DNA from: an uncultured Alteromonadaceae bacterium | GTDB taxonomy: Bacteria > Pseudomonadota > Gammaproteobacteria > Enterobacterales > Alteromonadaceae | Assembly (NCBI GenBank): GCA_947501935.1 | Contig: CANMXU010000022.1 | Location: 22,327 to 86,326, forward strand | Direction: 5' to 3' | DNA length: 64,000 bases | Part shown: piece after piece, positions 27,901-36,190 of the stretch | Layout of the letters: every line of letters starts with the position of its first letter | Numbering within the stretch: the first letter of the stretch is position 1 | Position numbers and translations under genes: made by a program | Notes under the pieces: generated by a model | Database searches by the model: none | What the model saw: only the letters and a program-made list of their open reading frames with translations | Told to the model about the DNA's origin: nothing

Positions 27901-27985
27901 GCGGTTGTGGCGGAATTGGTAGACGCGTCAGCTTGAGGGGCTGATGACTTAGGTCGTGGGGGTTCAAGTCCCCCCAACCGCACCA
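27901..27985 (+). tRNA. tRNA-Leu, anticodon GAG
   Basis: The acceptor stem GCGGTTG (27901-27907) pairs with CAACCGC (27975-27981), followed by A and an encoded CCA (27983-27985). The anticodon loop is CTTGAGG, giving GAG, which reads CUU/CUC. The long variable arm expected of tRNA-Leu is present, and the T arm is GGGGGTTCAAGTCCCCC. Its place after secG is conserved in many gammaproteobacteria. Confidence 0.96.
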
Positions 27986-28008
27986 CTAAACTTATACAAA
28001 TAGAATTT

Positions 28009-28040
28009 AAAGGCTGATTCGTGATGAATCGGCCTTTTTT
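28009..28040 (+). terminator. Terminator of the secG-tRNA-Leu unit
   Basis: Bases 28009-28020 (AAAGGCTGATTC) pair with 28026-28037 (GAATCGGCCTTT) with one wobble pair and a 5-nt loop, followed by T's. Confidence 0.88.
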
Positions 28041-28143
28041 GCTTGTTAATTGGTTGCTATGTTTTTGGCAATGCTTCTACGTATATATTATATAATTGCT
28101 AGCTTTACTCTTTAATCTCAACAGCTGCCTTAATAGCAAATAA

Positions 28144-28545
28144 TTAACTTTTGATAATTTGAACGGCAATATTTTTCATTGTAAAGTATTCTATATCTGG
28201 TTTTTTATATAACGTGTTATACGGCGCACCAAGTCGGTCAATAAAGGCCGCTTTCAACCCTGCACATAATGCCCCGTGCGTATCCCCGCGACTAAACGAA
28301 GTTCTATAGCAGGTCACCTAATTTATTCACAATATACTGTAAGCATCATTAGACGGCTTAAAGGTACCAGTACTTTCCACTGAAATAGCGCCATCGAAAT
28401 ACTCCGTTAGTCCTGCATTGGTCAGTTGCGCTGTAAGTAGGCTTGCCAATAAACTCAGTATGTATTGGTATTCATCATCAGTGAGTACGACGTCAATACA
28501 CCCCGCTAATGACAGTAAGCCTACCAATGTTAAGCTTTTAAAATC
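28144..28545 (-). pseudogene. Remnant of a HAD-superfamily (haloacid dehalogenase-like) hydrolase
   Basis: Reading the minus strand, one frame (about 28545-28327) gives AQLTNAGLTEYFDGAISVES followed by TGTFKPSNDAY, the core of type II HAD proteins. After frame disruptions, another stretch (about 28290-28144) gives SRGDTHGALCAGLKAAFIDR, the HAD C-terminal motif with the Asp and the GLKAAFI segment. The N-terminal DxDGT region is missing and stop codons lie between the parts. A 66-residue open stretch could be mistaken for a lipoprotein (LSLAGC), but homology runs beyond it. Confidence 0.8.
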
Positions 28546-28587
28546 TGTTATAACCTTTGTAATTAAACACTAGGAAAAAGAACTTTA

Positions 28588-28881
28588 TTGAAATTTTATC
28601 GAGGTTCATGCTGTCCTTATTGTTCAGCTGGCTTGATTATGTTCGAGTAACTAAAAGCAAAACTGAGAAAATTTGAAGTTTAAATTTTAGTCATTGCAAA
28701 CGATAGCCGCGAACAACAAAAGGCTCATAGCGTTTGCGATACCATTTCACATACGCTGATATTAGACTCAGATTTGGCTATTATTGGTCAATATGGCATA
28801 GAACATCATAAAGCCCTTGCAGCAACTGCCGACGATGCCATCAATATATTCACCATTTTAAATTTATGTAAATTTTTATAG
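28588..28881 (+). pseudogene. Remnant of an AhpC/TSA peroxiredoxin-like gene
   Basis: A single frame of 98 codons reads LKFYRGSCCPYCSAGLIMFE, stop, LKAKLRKFEV, stop, ILVIANDSREQQKAHS, then LILDSDLAIIGQYGIEHHK and on to a TAG at 28879-28881. FYRGSxCPYC is the thioredoxin-fold active-site region of peroxiredoxin-like AhpC/TSA proteins. Two in-frame TAA codons and the missing N-terminus mark it as dead. It lies head to head with the HAD remnant, just upstream of the intact GST gene. Confidence 0.82.
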
Positions 28882-28892
28882 GAGTTATAAAA

Positions 28893-29753
28893 ATGAACAA
28901 TCAATATGAACCACCTAAAATATGGACTCATGATGTAGAAAGTGGTGGTCAATGGGCGAATATTAATCGTCCTGTTTCAGGCGCTACCCATGAGAAAACA
29001 TTACCAGTGGGCGAGCATGCTTTACAGCTTTACTCTATGGGCACCCCTAATGGTCAGAAAGTGACTATTATGCTGGAAGAATTATTAGCCTTAGGTAAAA
29101 ATGCACAGTATGACGCTCATATGATCAAAATTGGTGAAGGTGAACAATTTTCATCAGGATTTGTTGGTATTAATCCTAATTCGAAAATCCCAGCATTAGT
29201 CGATCTAGTAAGTGAAGGTACTGCGCCAATTTTTGAGTCAGGTTCAATATTAGTTTACCTCGCTGAAAAGTTTGGGGCTCTATTACCTAATGGCGCAGCT
29301 AAGCGCGCACAGGTCATGAATTGGTTATTTTGGTTGCATGGCTCTGCACCGTATTTAGGTGGTGGTTTTGGGCATTTTTATGCTTATGCGCCTGAAAAGT
29401 TTGAGTATGCAATTAATCGTTTTACTATGGAAATTAAACGCCAGTTAGATTTATTAAATAAACAGCTCGCTGATAATGAATTTATCGCAAGCCATGAATT
29501 AAGTATTGCTGATATTGCCATATGGCCATGGTATGGCAACCTAGTTTTAGGCAATCTTTACGACGCTAAAGATTTTCTTAATGTAAGCGAATATACGCAT
29601 GTGCAACGCTGGGCTAAAGCTATGCTCGCTCGTGAGTCATTTCAACGAGGCAGCATTGTTAATAAAACTTGGGGCGAAGCGTGGCAACAACTTGAAAATC
29701 GTCATAGTGCTGAAGATATTGATAAGGTTTTAGCGTTAAAGCCGCAACAGTAA
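28893..29753 (+). CDS. yghU: YghU-type glutathione S-transferase / disulfide-bond oxidoreductase
   Basis: Nu-class GST with disulfide reductase activity in E. coli YghU (288 aa; here 286 aa). After an N-terminal extension (YEPPKIWTHDVESGGQWANI) comes the thioredoxin-like domain with LYSMGTPNGQKVTIMLEELL (Thr/Asn in place of catalytic Cys) and IFESGSILVYLAEKFG, then the all-alpha domain with SIADIAIWPWYGNL. A good ribosome binding site (TAGGAG) precedes ATG 28893. The gene follows two peroxide/hydrolase pseudogenes and appears intact. Confidence 0.92.
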   Translation: MNNQYEPPKIWTHDVESGGQWANINRPVSGATHEKTLPVGEHALQLYSMGTPNGQKVTIMLEELLALGKNAQYDAHMIKIGEGEQFSSGFVGINPNSKIPALVDLVSEGTAPIFESGSILVYLAEKFGALLPNGAAKRAQVMNWLFWLHGSAPYLGGGFGHFYAYAPEKFEYAINRFTMEIKRQLDLLNKQLADNEFIASHELSIADIAIWPWYGNLVLGNLYDAKDFLNVSEYTHVQRWAKAMLARESFQRGSIVNKTWGEAWQQLENRHSAEDIDKVLALKPQQ

Positions 29754-29866
29754 ACGTGGTGTTACCGCCATATTAAAAACCACTGTTAAATAATGGTGAA
29801 TTTGTGCTGTTAACGCGCTTGGTAATTTAAAGGCTACTGAAGCTCAAGGGGAGTTATACTTGCACC

Positions 29867-30508
29867 TTAGCGATTAAGTGCAGCGTCTAAATTAGCTAGC
29901 TTAATAACTTCACCGGCAATCATGTTATCGATATGGACGTCGCCAATTCTAACTCTTACCAATCTTAAGGTGGCAAAGCCGACAGCAGCGGTCATTTTTC
30001 TGATCTGACGATTTTTTCCTTCACACACAGTGATAGATATCCAACTTGTTGGCCCGTGCCTAGGGTCGCGAATTTTACGACCACGTGTAGGAAGGTGAGG
30101 CTCTTTGTCTAGCTTGAACACTTTACAAGGTAAGGTTAGATATTTAGCTCCCTTAATGGTTATTTCAACACCCTTTTGTAGTTGTGAAATTGCTTCTACG
30201 CTGATCGCACCATCAACTTGCACGTAGTACTCTTTTTCTATATTTTTGTTTCTGACTTCATAGCTCATCATACCGTTGGTTGTGAGTAACAGTAATCCTT
30301 CGGAGTCGTGATCTAATCGACCAATTGCCATGGTTTTCTCTGGGAAATTAAATAGCTCGCCTAGTAGATTTTTCTTCTTTCGTGACTCAGGTACAAACTG
30401 ACTTAAAAAACCAAATGGCTTAAATATTTTGAAATGCTGGTGTTTTTGGCTTGGTTCAGCGAGTGCTGTTGAATTAATTTGGTTAGTGGATTGCTTAGAG
30501 CTTGGCAT
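29867..30508 (-). CDS. rluE: 23S rRNA pseudouridine synthase RluE-like
   Basis: RsuA/RluB/E/F-family pseudouridine synthase; E. coli RluE modifies U2457 of 23S rRNA. The 213-aa product lacks the N-terminal S4 domain of RsuA/RluB/RluF, as RluE does. The catalytic Asp66 lies in AIGRLDHDSEGLLLL. Further conserved parts are WISITVCEGKNRQIRKM and LVRVRIGDV. It converges with yghU. Confidence 0.9.
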   Translation of the reverse strand: MPSSKQSTNQINSTALAEPSQKHQHFKIFKPFGFLSQFVPESRKKKNLLGELFNFPEKTMAIGRLDHDSEGLLLLTTNGMMSYEVRNKNIEKEYYVQVDGAISVEAISQLQKGVEITIKGAKYLTLPCKVFKLDKEPHLPTRGRKIRDPRHGPTSWISITVCEGKNRQIRKMTAAVGFATLRLVRVRIGDVHIDNMIAGEVIKLANLDAALNR

Positions 30509-30842
30509 TAACTATGATCTTGAATGTACAGTCGAAGTAATATCGTATTATACGGTCAGTCAGAGCTAAATGCACTGCCTTAGATAACTGTTATGGCTGC
30601 GTTAGCTAACTGATATGATTGGTGTGTTTTATTAAACCGTGTTTGTGGAAGTGGGCTGAATATAACCATTTTAAGAATAGCTATTTAAATAAAAGCGGGC
30701 ACTGCTCACAGAAGAACAGATTATTAAGAAGCCCTAATGCTGTTTGTCGCTAAAATGTAACTCTATAAATAAACTTGCTTAAGTTTATTCACATATCTAC
30801 AAAAAACTCGTAAAATTATGTACGTATCGTATAGAGGTTAAT
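30509..30842. other. Intergenic region with a palindromic candidate operator
   Basis: 334 bases without a supportable gene. The one clear element is AATAAACTT (30768-30776), GCTT, AAGTTTATT (30781-30789), a perfect 9-bp inverted repeat 54 bp before the start codon of the Cys-rich gene. GAGG at 30834 is that gene's ribosome binding site. Confidence 0.5.
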
Positions 30843-31217
30843 ATGTTAAAAGCAATTTCAAGAGTGTTAGTTATGGCTGTAATGCTTGTTGCCTTCATTG
30901 GGCAAGCAATGGCTTTTAATACTTCTATGCCTTGCGAAACGTTAGCTGAATCTCACGATACTAGCTTTAATGAACTTGCAAACCATTACGATTCCAATTC
31001 AATTGATACTAAAAGCCAAGAAGATTGTTGTGGTATTGAATGTTGTGATCTTGCTTGTACTTGTATTGCCAATGCATGTTCATCGTTTGTATATTTTAAT
31101 AGTGACCTTAATTCAACTAAATTAGTCGCGTTAACTGAAGTTGTTTATAAGCAACAGTTTACACAACCTAAATCTATTCCTGCTTTACTCTATCGGCCTC
31201 CTATTTTTACCTCATAA
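30843..31217 (+). CDS. Small exported Cys-rich protein upstream of a TonB receptor (CopL-like?)
   Basis: The 124-aa product starts at ATG 30843 after GAGGTTA. A signal peptide runs to about residue 24 (IGQAMAF). The mature part has eight Cys, seven of them clustered in EDCCGIECCDLACTCIANAC. The C-terminus PALLYRPPIF resembles small periplasmic proteins of the CopL/DUF2946 kind found beside copper-related genes. The Cys cluster and the His-rich receptor 111 nt downstream suggest a metal (Cu or Zn) role. The family link is inference. Confidence 0.65.
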   Translation: MLKAISRVLVMAVMLVAFIGQAMAFNTSMPCETLAESHDTSFNELANHYDSNSIDTKSQEDCCGIECCDLACTCIANACSSFVYFNSDLNSTKLVALTEVVYKQQFTQPKSIPALLYRPPIFTS

Positions 31218-31328
31218 AAACTTAACTTAGCCACAACTGTATAAAAATTATTATGTTAGTCAGCGCTTTAGTGCTGATTGACTACCAAATCATTACCAAG
31301 TAATGAGCAAGTAATACCCGAGGTAACA

Positions 31329-33419
31329 ATGTTTAAAAAGTCTTTAACCACGGCAGTAGCATTACTGTTAATACCAGCGTTTTCCTATGCGAATGAAAAT
31401 AGCCATGAACATAAAAAAGAGCATAAGAGTGAACATCAGAATGAACATAGTGGAGAGCATAATAATGAAGATGTTCACCATGATGAGCAAGGCGCTCATG
31501 ATGAACACAAGCATGATGAACACAAGCATGATGAACATAGCGATAATACCATTGAAAAAATTCAAGTACGGGCTTCACGTTTAGGTCGGATCGTAACTGA
31601 ATCTGCAACACGAACCGAAATAATTAACGGCGAAGAAATACAAGAAAAAGCTCTTATGCGACCCGGTAATATTTCTATGTTAGTGGCTGAAACCGGTGGT
31701 GTTAGAGTACAAACCACCTCGCCAGCGTTAGGTAGTGCCAACATCAGGTTGCAAGGGCTTTATGGGCGATATACGCAACTATTAAGTGATGGCCTACCTT
31801 TATACGGTGGCCAAACTGCATCAATTGGCTTGTTGCAAATTCCACCGACTGATCTTGCCAATGTTGAAATAATTAAAGGCTCTGCTTCTTCACTTTATGG
31901 CGGCTCTGCACTGGGCGGGGTGATAAATTTGATTTCACGCACACCGGCTGATGAGTTTGAAGGGGAAGTATTACTTAATGCAACTTCTAAAAATGGTCAA
32001 GACATTACTTCATACTTTGCCGCACCGTTAACTGATGCTTTAAGCGCATCAATTACCACTGGAATTCATCACCAAGAAGAGCAAGACCTAGATGACGATG
32101 GCTGGGCCGATATGGCTGGCTACGAAAGAGCCAGTGTTCGCCCGCGCTTTTATTTCCAAGGTGACAATGGTGCAAACCTTTACGTTACTTTAGGGGCAAT
32201 GACCGAAAAAAGATCGGGCGGCACCTTAGGTAATGCAACCGTACCTGATGGTAATGAATTTCCCCAAACACAAGACACACTAAGAACGGATGTTGGTTTT
32301 ATCTATGACCAGCCCTTAGGGGAGGTGATGAATATTAATGTGCGTGGCTCGGCAATGAATCAAGATCACGAGCATCAATATGGCGATGTTTATGAAGACG
32401 ATAATCACGAAAGTTATCTTATTGAGTCAAGCTTGTCTGGCTATTCAGATAAAACCGCATGGCTTGTCGGGCTTGCACTTCAATCTGAAAAATTCGACTC
32501 TGAAACTTTTTCTGAGTTTAATTATTCTTATCAAGTACCTGGGCTATTTTCGCAACTTGATTATGAAGCAAGCGATGATATTTCGATGTCGCTTAGTGCA
32601 CGTGCCGACTGGCACAGTGAATACGGTACGCAACTAAGCCCGCGAGTTTCAGTATTATACAGCCCTGAAAACTGGATAATTAGAGGGGCATACGGACAAG
32701 GTTTTTTCGCGCCAAGCCTCTTTATTGAAGATATTGATGAAGTCGGTTTATCGCGCCTAGCACCATTAGAAAACCTTGAGGAAGAGCGAGCCTCTACCGC
32801 GTCTATCGACCTTAGTTATGTGTTTGACAGCGTTGAAACTAGCTTGACATTATTTTCCTCAAATATTGATAACGTGACTGAATTAAAAGTCATTGATGGT
32901 ATTGATGAGTCATCGAGCAAACAAGTTCACATTGTTAATGCTGCTGGGGTAAGTGAAATTAGTGGCGCTGAATTATTACTACGTTATCGCTGGCAAGATA
33001 TTAAATTCACTGGTAGCTACTTATATACCGACGCTACTAAAGAAAGTGATGCTGGTTTTGACCGCGTACCATTAGCGCTTACGCCTAAACACTCTGCAGG
33101 CCTTGTGGTTATGTGGGAAGAGCACGGTAGTCATTTACTTGGCTTTGAAGCTTACTATACCGGAACACAGCAACTTGAAAATAACCCGTATCGAGAACAA
33201 AGCAAACCTTATTGGCACTTGGGATTGTTAGGTCAAATCACTATAGGACGAGTAAGCTATTTTGTTAACGCTGAAAATTTGTTAAATGTTAGGCAAACGA
33301 AAGACGACTCTTTAGTATTGCCAGAACAAGCACCGAGCGGTAGATGGACAACAGACATTTGGTCAAGAAATGATGGTTTTACCGTGAATGCGGGTTTACG
33401 TTTTCAATTTGGCGACTAA
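31329..33419 (+). CDS. TonB-dependent receptor with His-rich N-terminus, probable metal uptake
   Basis: Outer-membrane gated channel of 696 aa from ATG 31329 (GAGGT at 31320). A signal peptide ends at about residue 21 (SYA). Residues 22-75 are extremely His/Glu/Asp/Lys-rich (14 His), including HDEHK repeats. A TonB-box-like EKIQVRA follows, then the plug domain (ANIRLQGLYGRY, LYGGSALGGVINLISRTP) and the beta-barrel ending in GLRFQFGD. The His-rich extension recalls ZnuD-type zinc receptors and fits metal capture. It forms a likely operon with the Cys-rich gene. Confidence 0.88.
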   Translation: MFKKSLTTAVALLLIPAFSYANENSHEHKKEHKSEHQNEHSGEHNNEDVHHDEQGAHDEHKHDEHKHDEHSDNTIEKIQVRASRLGRIVTESATRTEIINGEEIQEKALMRPGNISMLVAETGGVRVQTTSPALGSANIRLQGLYGRYTQLLSDGLPLYGGQTASIGLLQIPPTDLANVEIIKGSASSLYGGSALGGVINLISRTPADEFEGEVLLNATSKNGQDITSYFAAPLTDALSASITTGIHHQEEQDLDDDGWADMAGYERASVRPRFYFQGDNGANLYVTLGAMTEKRSGGTLGNATVPDGNEFPQTQDTLRTDVGFIYDQPLGEVMNINVRGSAMNQDHEHQYGDVYEDDNHESYLIESSLSGYSDKTAWLVGLALQSEKFDSETFSEFNYSYQVPGLFSQLDYEASDDISMSLSARADWHSEYGTQLSPRVSVLYSPENWIIRGAYGQGFFAPSLFIEDIDEVGLSRLAPLENLEEERASTASIDLSYVFDSVETSLTLFSSNIDNVTELKVIDGIDESSSKQVHIVNAAGVSEISGAELLLRYRWQDIKFTGSYLYTDATKESDAGFDRVPLALTPKHSAGLVVMWEEHGSHLLGFEAYYTGTQQLENNPYREQSKPYWHLGLLGQITIGRVSYFVNAENLLNVRQTKDDSLVLPEQAPSGRWTTDIWSRNDGFTVNAGLRFQFGD
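31497..31541 (+). repeat. 15-bp tandem repeat coding the HDEHK units
   Basis: CATGATGAACACAAG occurs at 31497-31511 and 31512-31526, with a diverged third copy to 31541. The unit is a multiple of 3, so length changes would keep the receptor in frame and vary the number of metal-binding His residues. Confidence 0.8.
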
Positions 33420-33984
33420 AGTTTTTATATTTATTAGGAACGCTACTTATTTGGTGGGGTTATATTTTATTAACTCTTTGAGTATTAGCAAGTGACTTTT
33501 AGCTAAGTAACTTTTAGTGATAATCCAACTCGCAAACCTGTTTTTTCGGTTTACTCTTTTCGATTTGTAGTGACATAAAATGAGCCTTTGAAGGGACCTG
33601 CTTATCTGTGATAAGGCTCATAATTTATCTTAAAAACTAGCATGTTAACACCAGCTATGCTCTTTAGCAGCCACATGATAATAAGTTAACAGCTGCTTCT
33701 GAAGATAAAAGTCGTCACCGAGGTGTTTCACTGGTCTTTTAATCTATAATTAGAGATAGAGATAAGTAATAATATTTAACATTACGATCTGGATATTAGC
33801 TTTAATGTCATTCTTATTCCAAGGCTCGGTTATTTTATTTATTACTTTATCGCTATCAAAGAACTACCGGAAAATAACCGCTAATAAGTTAATTCAGTGG
33901 TGTTGTAATATTGTAAAGTGAAGAGTTAGCCATTGATGATATTAGTGAATGTTTTTCCGAAGGTTACTAACAGGAGGAAAGTGT
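33420..33984. other. Intergenic region, no supported gene
   Basis: About 565 bases. The minus strand has two short open stretches: 35 codons starting MSLITDKQVPSKAHF near 33620, and about 31 codons with VKHLGDDFYLQKQLLTYYHV near 33690-33740. They are separated by stops, look protein-like but match nothing I know, and could be a decayed gene. AGGAGG at 33971-33976 is the ribosome binding site of the next gene. Confidence 0.4.
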
Positions 33985-34419
33985 ATGTTTAACAATCCGT
34001 CATTAATAACCCGTATCGCCATTGGTAAAGCTGTAGGTTTTATATTTGGCCTTAGCGGATTTATCTTTTTGCCATATTTTTTACCTGAAGCTGATTTGTT
34101 TATTCGCTGGGGCATTTTACTTTGGTACACCACACTTGGCGCAATTATCGGTGTATTTGGAGTATTCACCTATCATCCAATACTTAAATTACCTCTGCCT
34201 TGGTGGTTTCGCTCGACGATAATAGGTGCGTGGATGAATTTTGTTTTAACTTTTTTCGCTTTCGATGTTATGCAAGCTATGATGTTCTCTGTTTTTGGCG
34301 AAAATGGCGTAATAACATCGCCTTTTTGGTTCACCGCAGAAGGGGCATTAGTCGGGCTAATTATGGGATATTTAGCAACAAAGTTTGGCGGTGAAGGTCG
34401 GGATACGTTAAAAGAATAG
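33985..34419 (+). CDS. Small conserved-looking membrane protein
   Basis: The start at ATG 33985 is fixed by AGGAGG 8 nt upstream; 144 aa (MFNNPSLITRIAIGKAVG). Four membrane segments are visible (about 11-30, 41-62, 72-95 and 112-135). Both the first and last segments carry Gly-rich small-residue patterns (GKAVGFIFGLSG; GALVGLIMGYLATKFGG). I cannot name a family or substrate. Confidence 0.75.
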   Translation: MFNNPSLITRIAIGKAVGFIFGLSGFIFLPYFLPEADLFIRWGILLWYTTLGAIIGVFGVFTYHPILKLPLPWWFRSTIIGAWMNFVLTFFAFDVMQAMMFSVFGENGVITSPFWFTAEGALVGLIMGYLATKFGGEGRDTLKE

Positions 34420-34471
34420 TACGGTTTAATCATTACTATTTAACAGTTTAAGCTTTCACACTAATTTTTAG

Positions 34472-34503
34472 CACAACCAAGGTAAAGTTTTACTTGGCTG
34501 TGT
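34472..34503 (+). terminator. Hairpin downstream of the 33985 membrane-protein gene
   Basis: CACAACCAAGGTAAA and TTTACTTGGCTGTG form a near-perfect stem with a short loop. No long T run follows, so it may be a terminator or an mRNA-end structure. Confidence 0.45.
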
Positions 34504-34582
34504 TAAAACGTTCCGCCCTTCTTTTTACAAAGCAATGATCTTTCGATGATACCTGCGATGGTACAACAACATTAGGTAATAT

Positions 34583-34990
34583 ATGACGAAACAAACTAAC
34601 AAACTTGAAAAAGTAGGCTACGTATTAGTTTTGCTTATGGTGTTACTGCAAAGTTTTTATGGGATATTCTCTTTACTTGAACCGTCGGCTTTTGCGAGCT
34701 TAAGAGGCACTGAGTTATTCGCCGTAAAAGATACAGACTGGGTTCAGATTTATGGCTCTCGTACTATCTTTATTGCTTTGCTACTTGGCTACCTTTTATT
34801 TACTCGTAATTACATTGTGCTAATGTGGTGTGCCTTATTTGGCACCGTAATGCCAATTACTGATGCATTTCTTGCCTACGAAGCTCACTCGCCAGTTAAA
34901 GTTTTACTTAAGCACATTGCCACTGTCGCTTATTTATTCGTTACATTTGGGGTTTTAAAGGCTATTGTGAGAAAAAATATAATCAGTTAA
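34583..34990 (+). CDS. Four-helix small membrane protein (DUF4267-like)
   Basis: 135 aa with four membrane segments (about 10-30, 55-75, 78-98 and 105-128). The order of segments and the polar motif WVQIYGSRTIFIALLLGYLL resemble small DUF4267-type integral membrane proteins, which have no known function. The gene is followed 17 nt later by the 93-aa protein and then by a GyrI-like protein, all on the same strand and probably cotranscribed. Confidence 0.7.
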   Translation: MTKQTNKLEKVGYVLVLLMVLLQSFYGIFSLLEPSAFASLRGTELFAVKDTDWVQIYGSRTIFIALLLGYLLFTRNYIVLMWCALFGTVMPITDAFLAYEAHSPVKVLLKHIATVAYLFVTFGVLKAIVRKNIIS

Positions 34991-35007
34991 GTCACTAAAG
35001 GTTAAAC

Positions 35008-35289
35008 ATGCATATAGATAAAGCAAAAAAGCGTATCGCTAAACAAGTTAAAAAAGGCTTTAAAGGCTACCCGCAAATATCGTTGGAATATTTTGGTAAA
35101 ACACCAAATTGTGCCACCGAGGTGGTTGTTCAATTTACCCTTGAAGAAGGCGCACAAGCACAACAAGAGCGCTTTGCTAGTGAAACTGATGCCAGAGAAA
35201 GTGAAGTTATTCAAACAACGTTAATTAAAATTATTGAAAGAGCCAACGCCACCTCAGTTATCGAAGTTGAAGGTGTTTCTACTTTATAG
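35008..35289 (+). CDS. Small cytoplasmic protein of unknown function
   Basis: 93 aa from ATG 35008 (AAAGG 7 nt upstream). Basic N-terminus (MHIDKAKKRIAKQVKKG) and mixed alpha/beta body (ISLEYFGKTPNCATEVVVQF; VIQTTLIKIIERANATSVIE). I do not recognise a family. Tight spacing to both neighbours suggests one operon, 34583-35769. Confidence 0.65.
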   Translation: MHIDKAKKRIAKQVKKGFKGYPQISLEYFGKTPNCATEVVVQFTLEEGAQAQQERFASETDARESEVIQTTLIKIIERANATSVIEVEGVSTL

Positions 35290-35319
35290 TGGTTAATGCA
35301 GTTTAAAAAGAGTCGTAAC

Positions 35320-35769
35320 ATGGAATTAAAGCTTGTTGAACAAAAAGTAATAAATGGTTTATGTGTTAGAACTGATAACGCTACTGAAATGAATCCTGAT
35401 ACTGGAAAAATAGGCGCTTTGTGGCAAGAGTTTGATAACACAGTAGCGGTTGATTATAAAGGTGGTGAAAGAGTATACGGAGTGTATTTTGACTATGAGT
35501 CAGATCATACCGGTAAATTTAACGTACTTGCGGGATTTGATGGCGGCCAATTTTCAGCTGAATGGGCACTAAAAGAAATTGTTATACCAGCTGGTAAATA
35601 CCTCGTTTTCAGTCATAAAGGAGAAATGCCACAAATAGCGATTGATGCTTGGACCCAAGTGTGGAATTACTTTGCTAACGGCGATGCACAATACCATAGA
35701 CTATTTACAACAGATTTTGAATATTACCCAAGTGGAAATGAAATTGAAGTGCATATAGCGGTTAAATAA
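35320..35769 (+). CDS. GyrI-like / AraC effector-binding domain protein
   Basis: 149 aa from ATG 35320 (MELKLVEQKVINGLCVRT). It matches the stand-alone GyrI-like small-molecule-binding domain: the N-terminal xxKLVEQKVxxGL strand, GALWQEFDNT, VYGVYFDYESDHTGKFNVLAG, IPAGKYLVFSHKGEMP, and the ending FEYYPSGNEIEVHIAVK. It has no DNA-binding domain. Members bind amphipathic drugs or inhibit gyrase, and some are hydrolases; the role here is open. Confidence 0.82.
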   Translation: MELKLVEQKVINGLCVRTDNATEMNPDTGKIGALWQEFDNTVAVDYKGGERVYGVYFDYESDHTGKFNVLAGFDGGQFSAEWALKEIVIPAGKYLVFSHKGEMPQIAIDAWTQVWNYFANGDAQYHRLFTTDFEYYPSGNEIEVHIAVK

Positions 35770-36035
35770 CTGGCTTACTCAAGCCTGTAAAATTTTAGTT
35801 AAGGTAACCAAGCCTCAAGCTGTTTGCCCAATTAGTTGCTCAATTAGCTGTTGAAGGTATGCTGCAAGCGCCCCAGCTTGAAAGCATAAATTTTTCTCTA
35901 TAATCCCAGGTTTATTTTAAATGGTTTTTTATAGTATTTAGCTTTAATAACATTGGCTTGCAAGGTTTATATCATGGCTATCTTTTTTCAATAATAAATA
36001 TTTATAAATTTTAATTATTTTTTTTCACTCTCACG
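35770..36035. other. Intergenic region, nothing recognised
   Basis: Very AT-rich spacer between the GyrI-like gene and the candidate small RNA. No open frame or structured repeat stands out. Confidence 0.5.
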
Positions 36036-36138
36036 GGAACTATTTTTAAAATAGCTACTCTTACTCGTTAAGTGTTATCTCCCCCTTGAGTATTTCATGC
36101 TTTTATCGCGTTTCTTAATTTAAGAAACGCTTTTTTTT
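36036..36138 (+). ncRNA. Candidate small RNA with its own promoter and terminator
   Basis: An orphan intrinsic terminator, GCGTTTCTTA (36108-36117), ATT, TAAGAAACGC (36121-36130) and T8, lies 340 bases after the nearest upstream gene. Upstream, GGAACTA (36036-36042), 16 nt, TCTTA (36059-36063) resembles a sigma-E type promoter. The implied transcript (about 36068-36138) contains a C-rich segment, ATCTCCCCCTTGAG, that could pair with Shine-Dalgarno regions. No known sRNA family was recognised. Confidence 0.45.
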
Positions 36139-36190
36139 GCCTGCATTTTATCAGCCATAATGCGTATTAGTATTCGCTCAACTAAAAACA

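Noticed and set aside
28327..28527. Short lipoprotein gene with lipobox LSLAGC
   Set aside because: HAD-type similarity continues across its stop into another frame, so it is part of a pseudogene.
31333..31611. His/Tyr-rich frame opposite the start of the metal-type receptor
   Set aside because: It is the antisense of the His-rich repeat region of a well-supported gene and has no features of its own.
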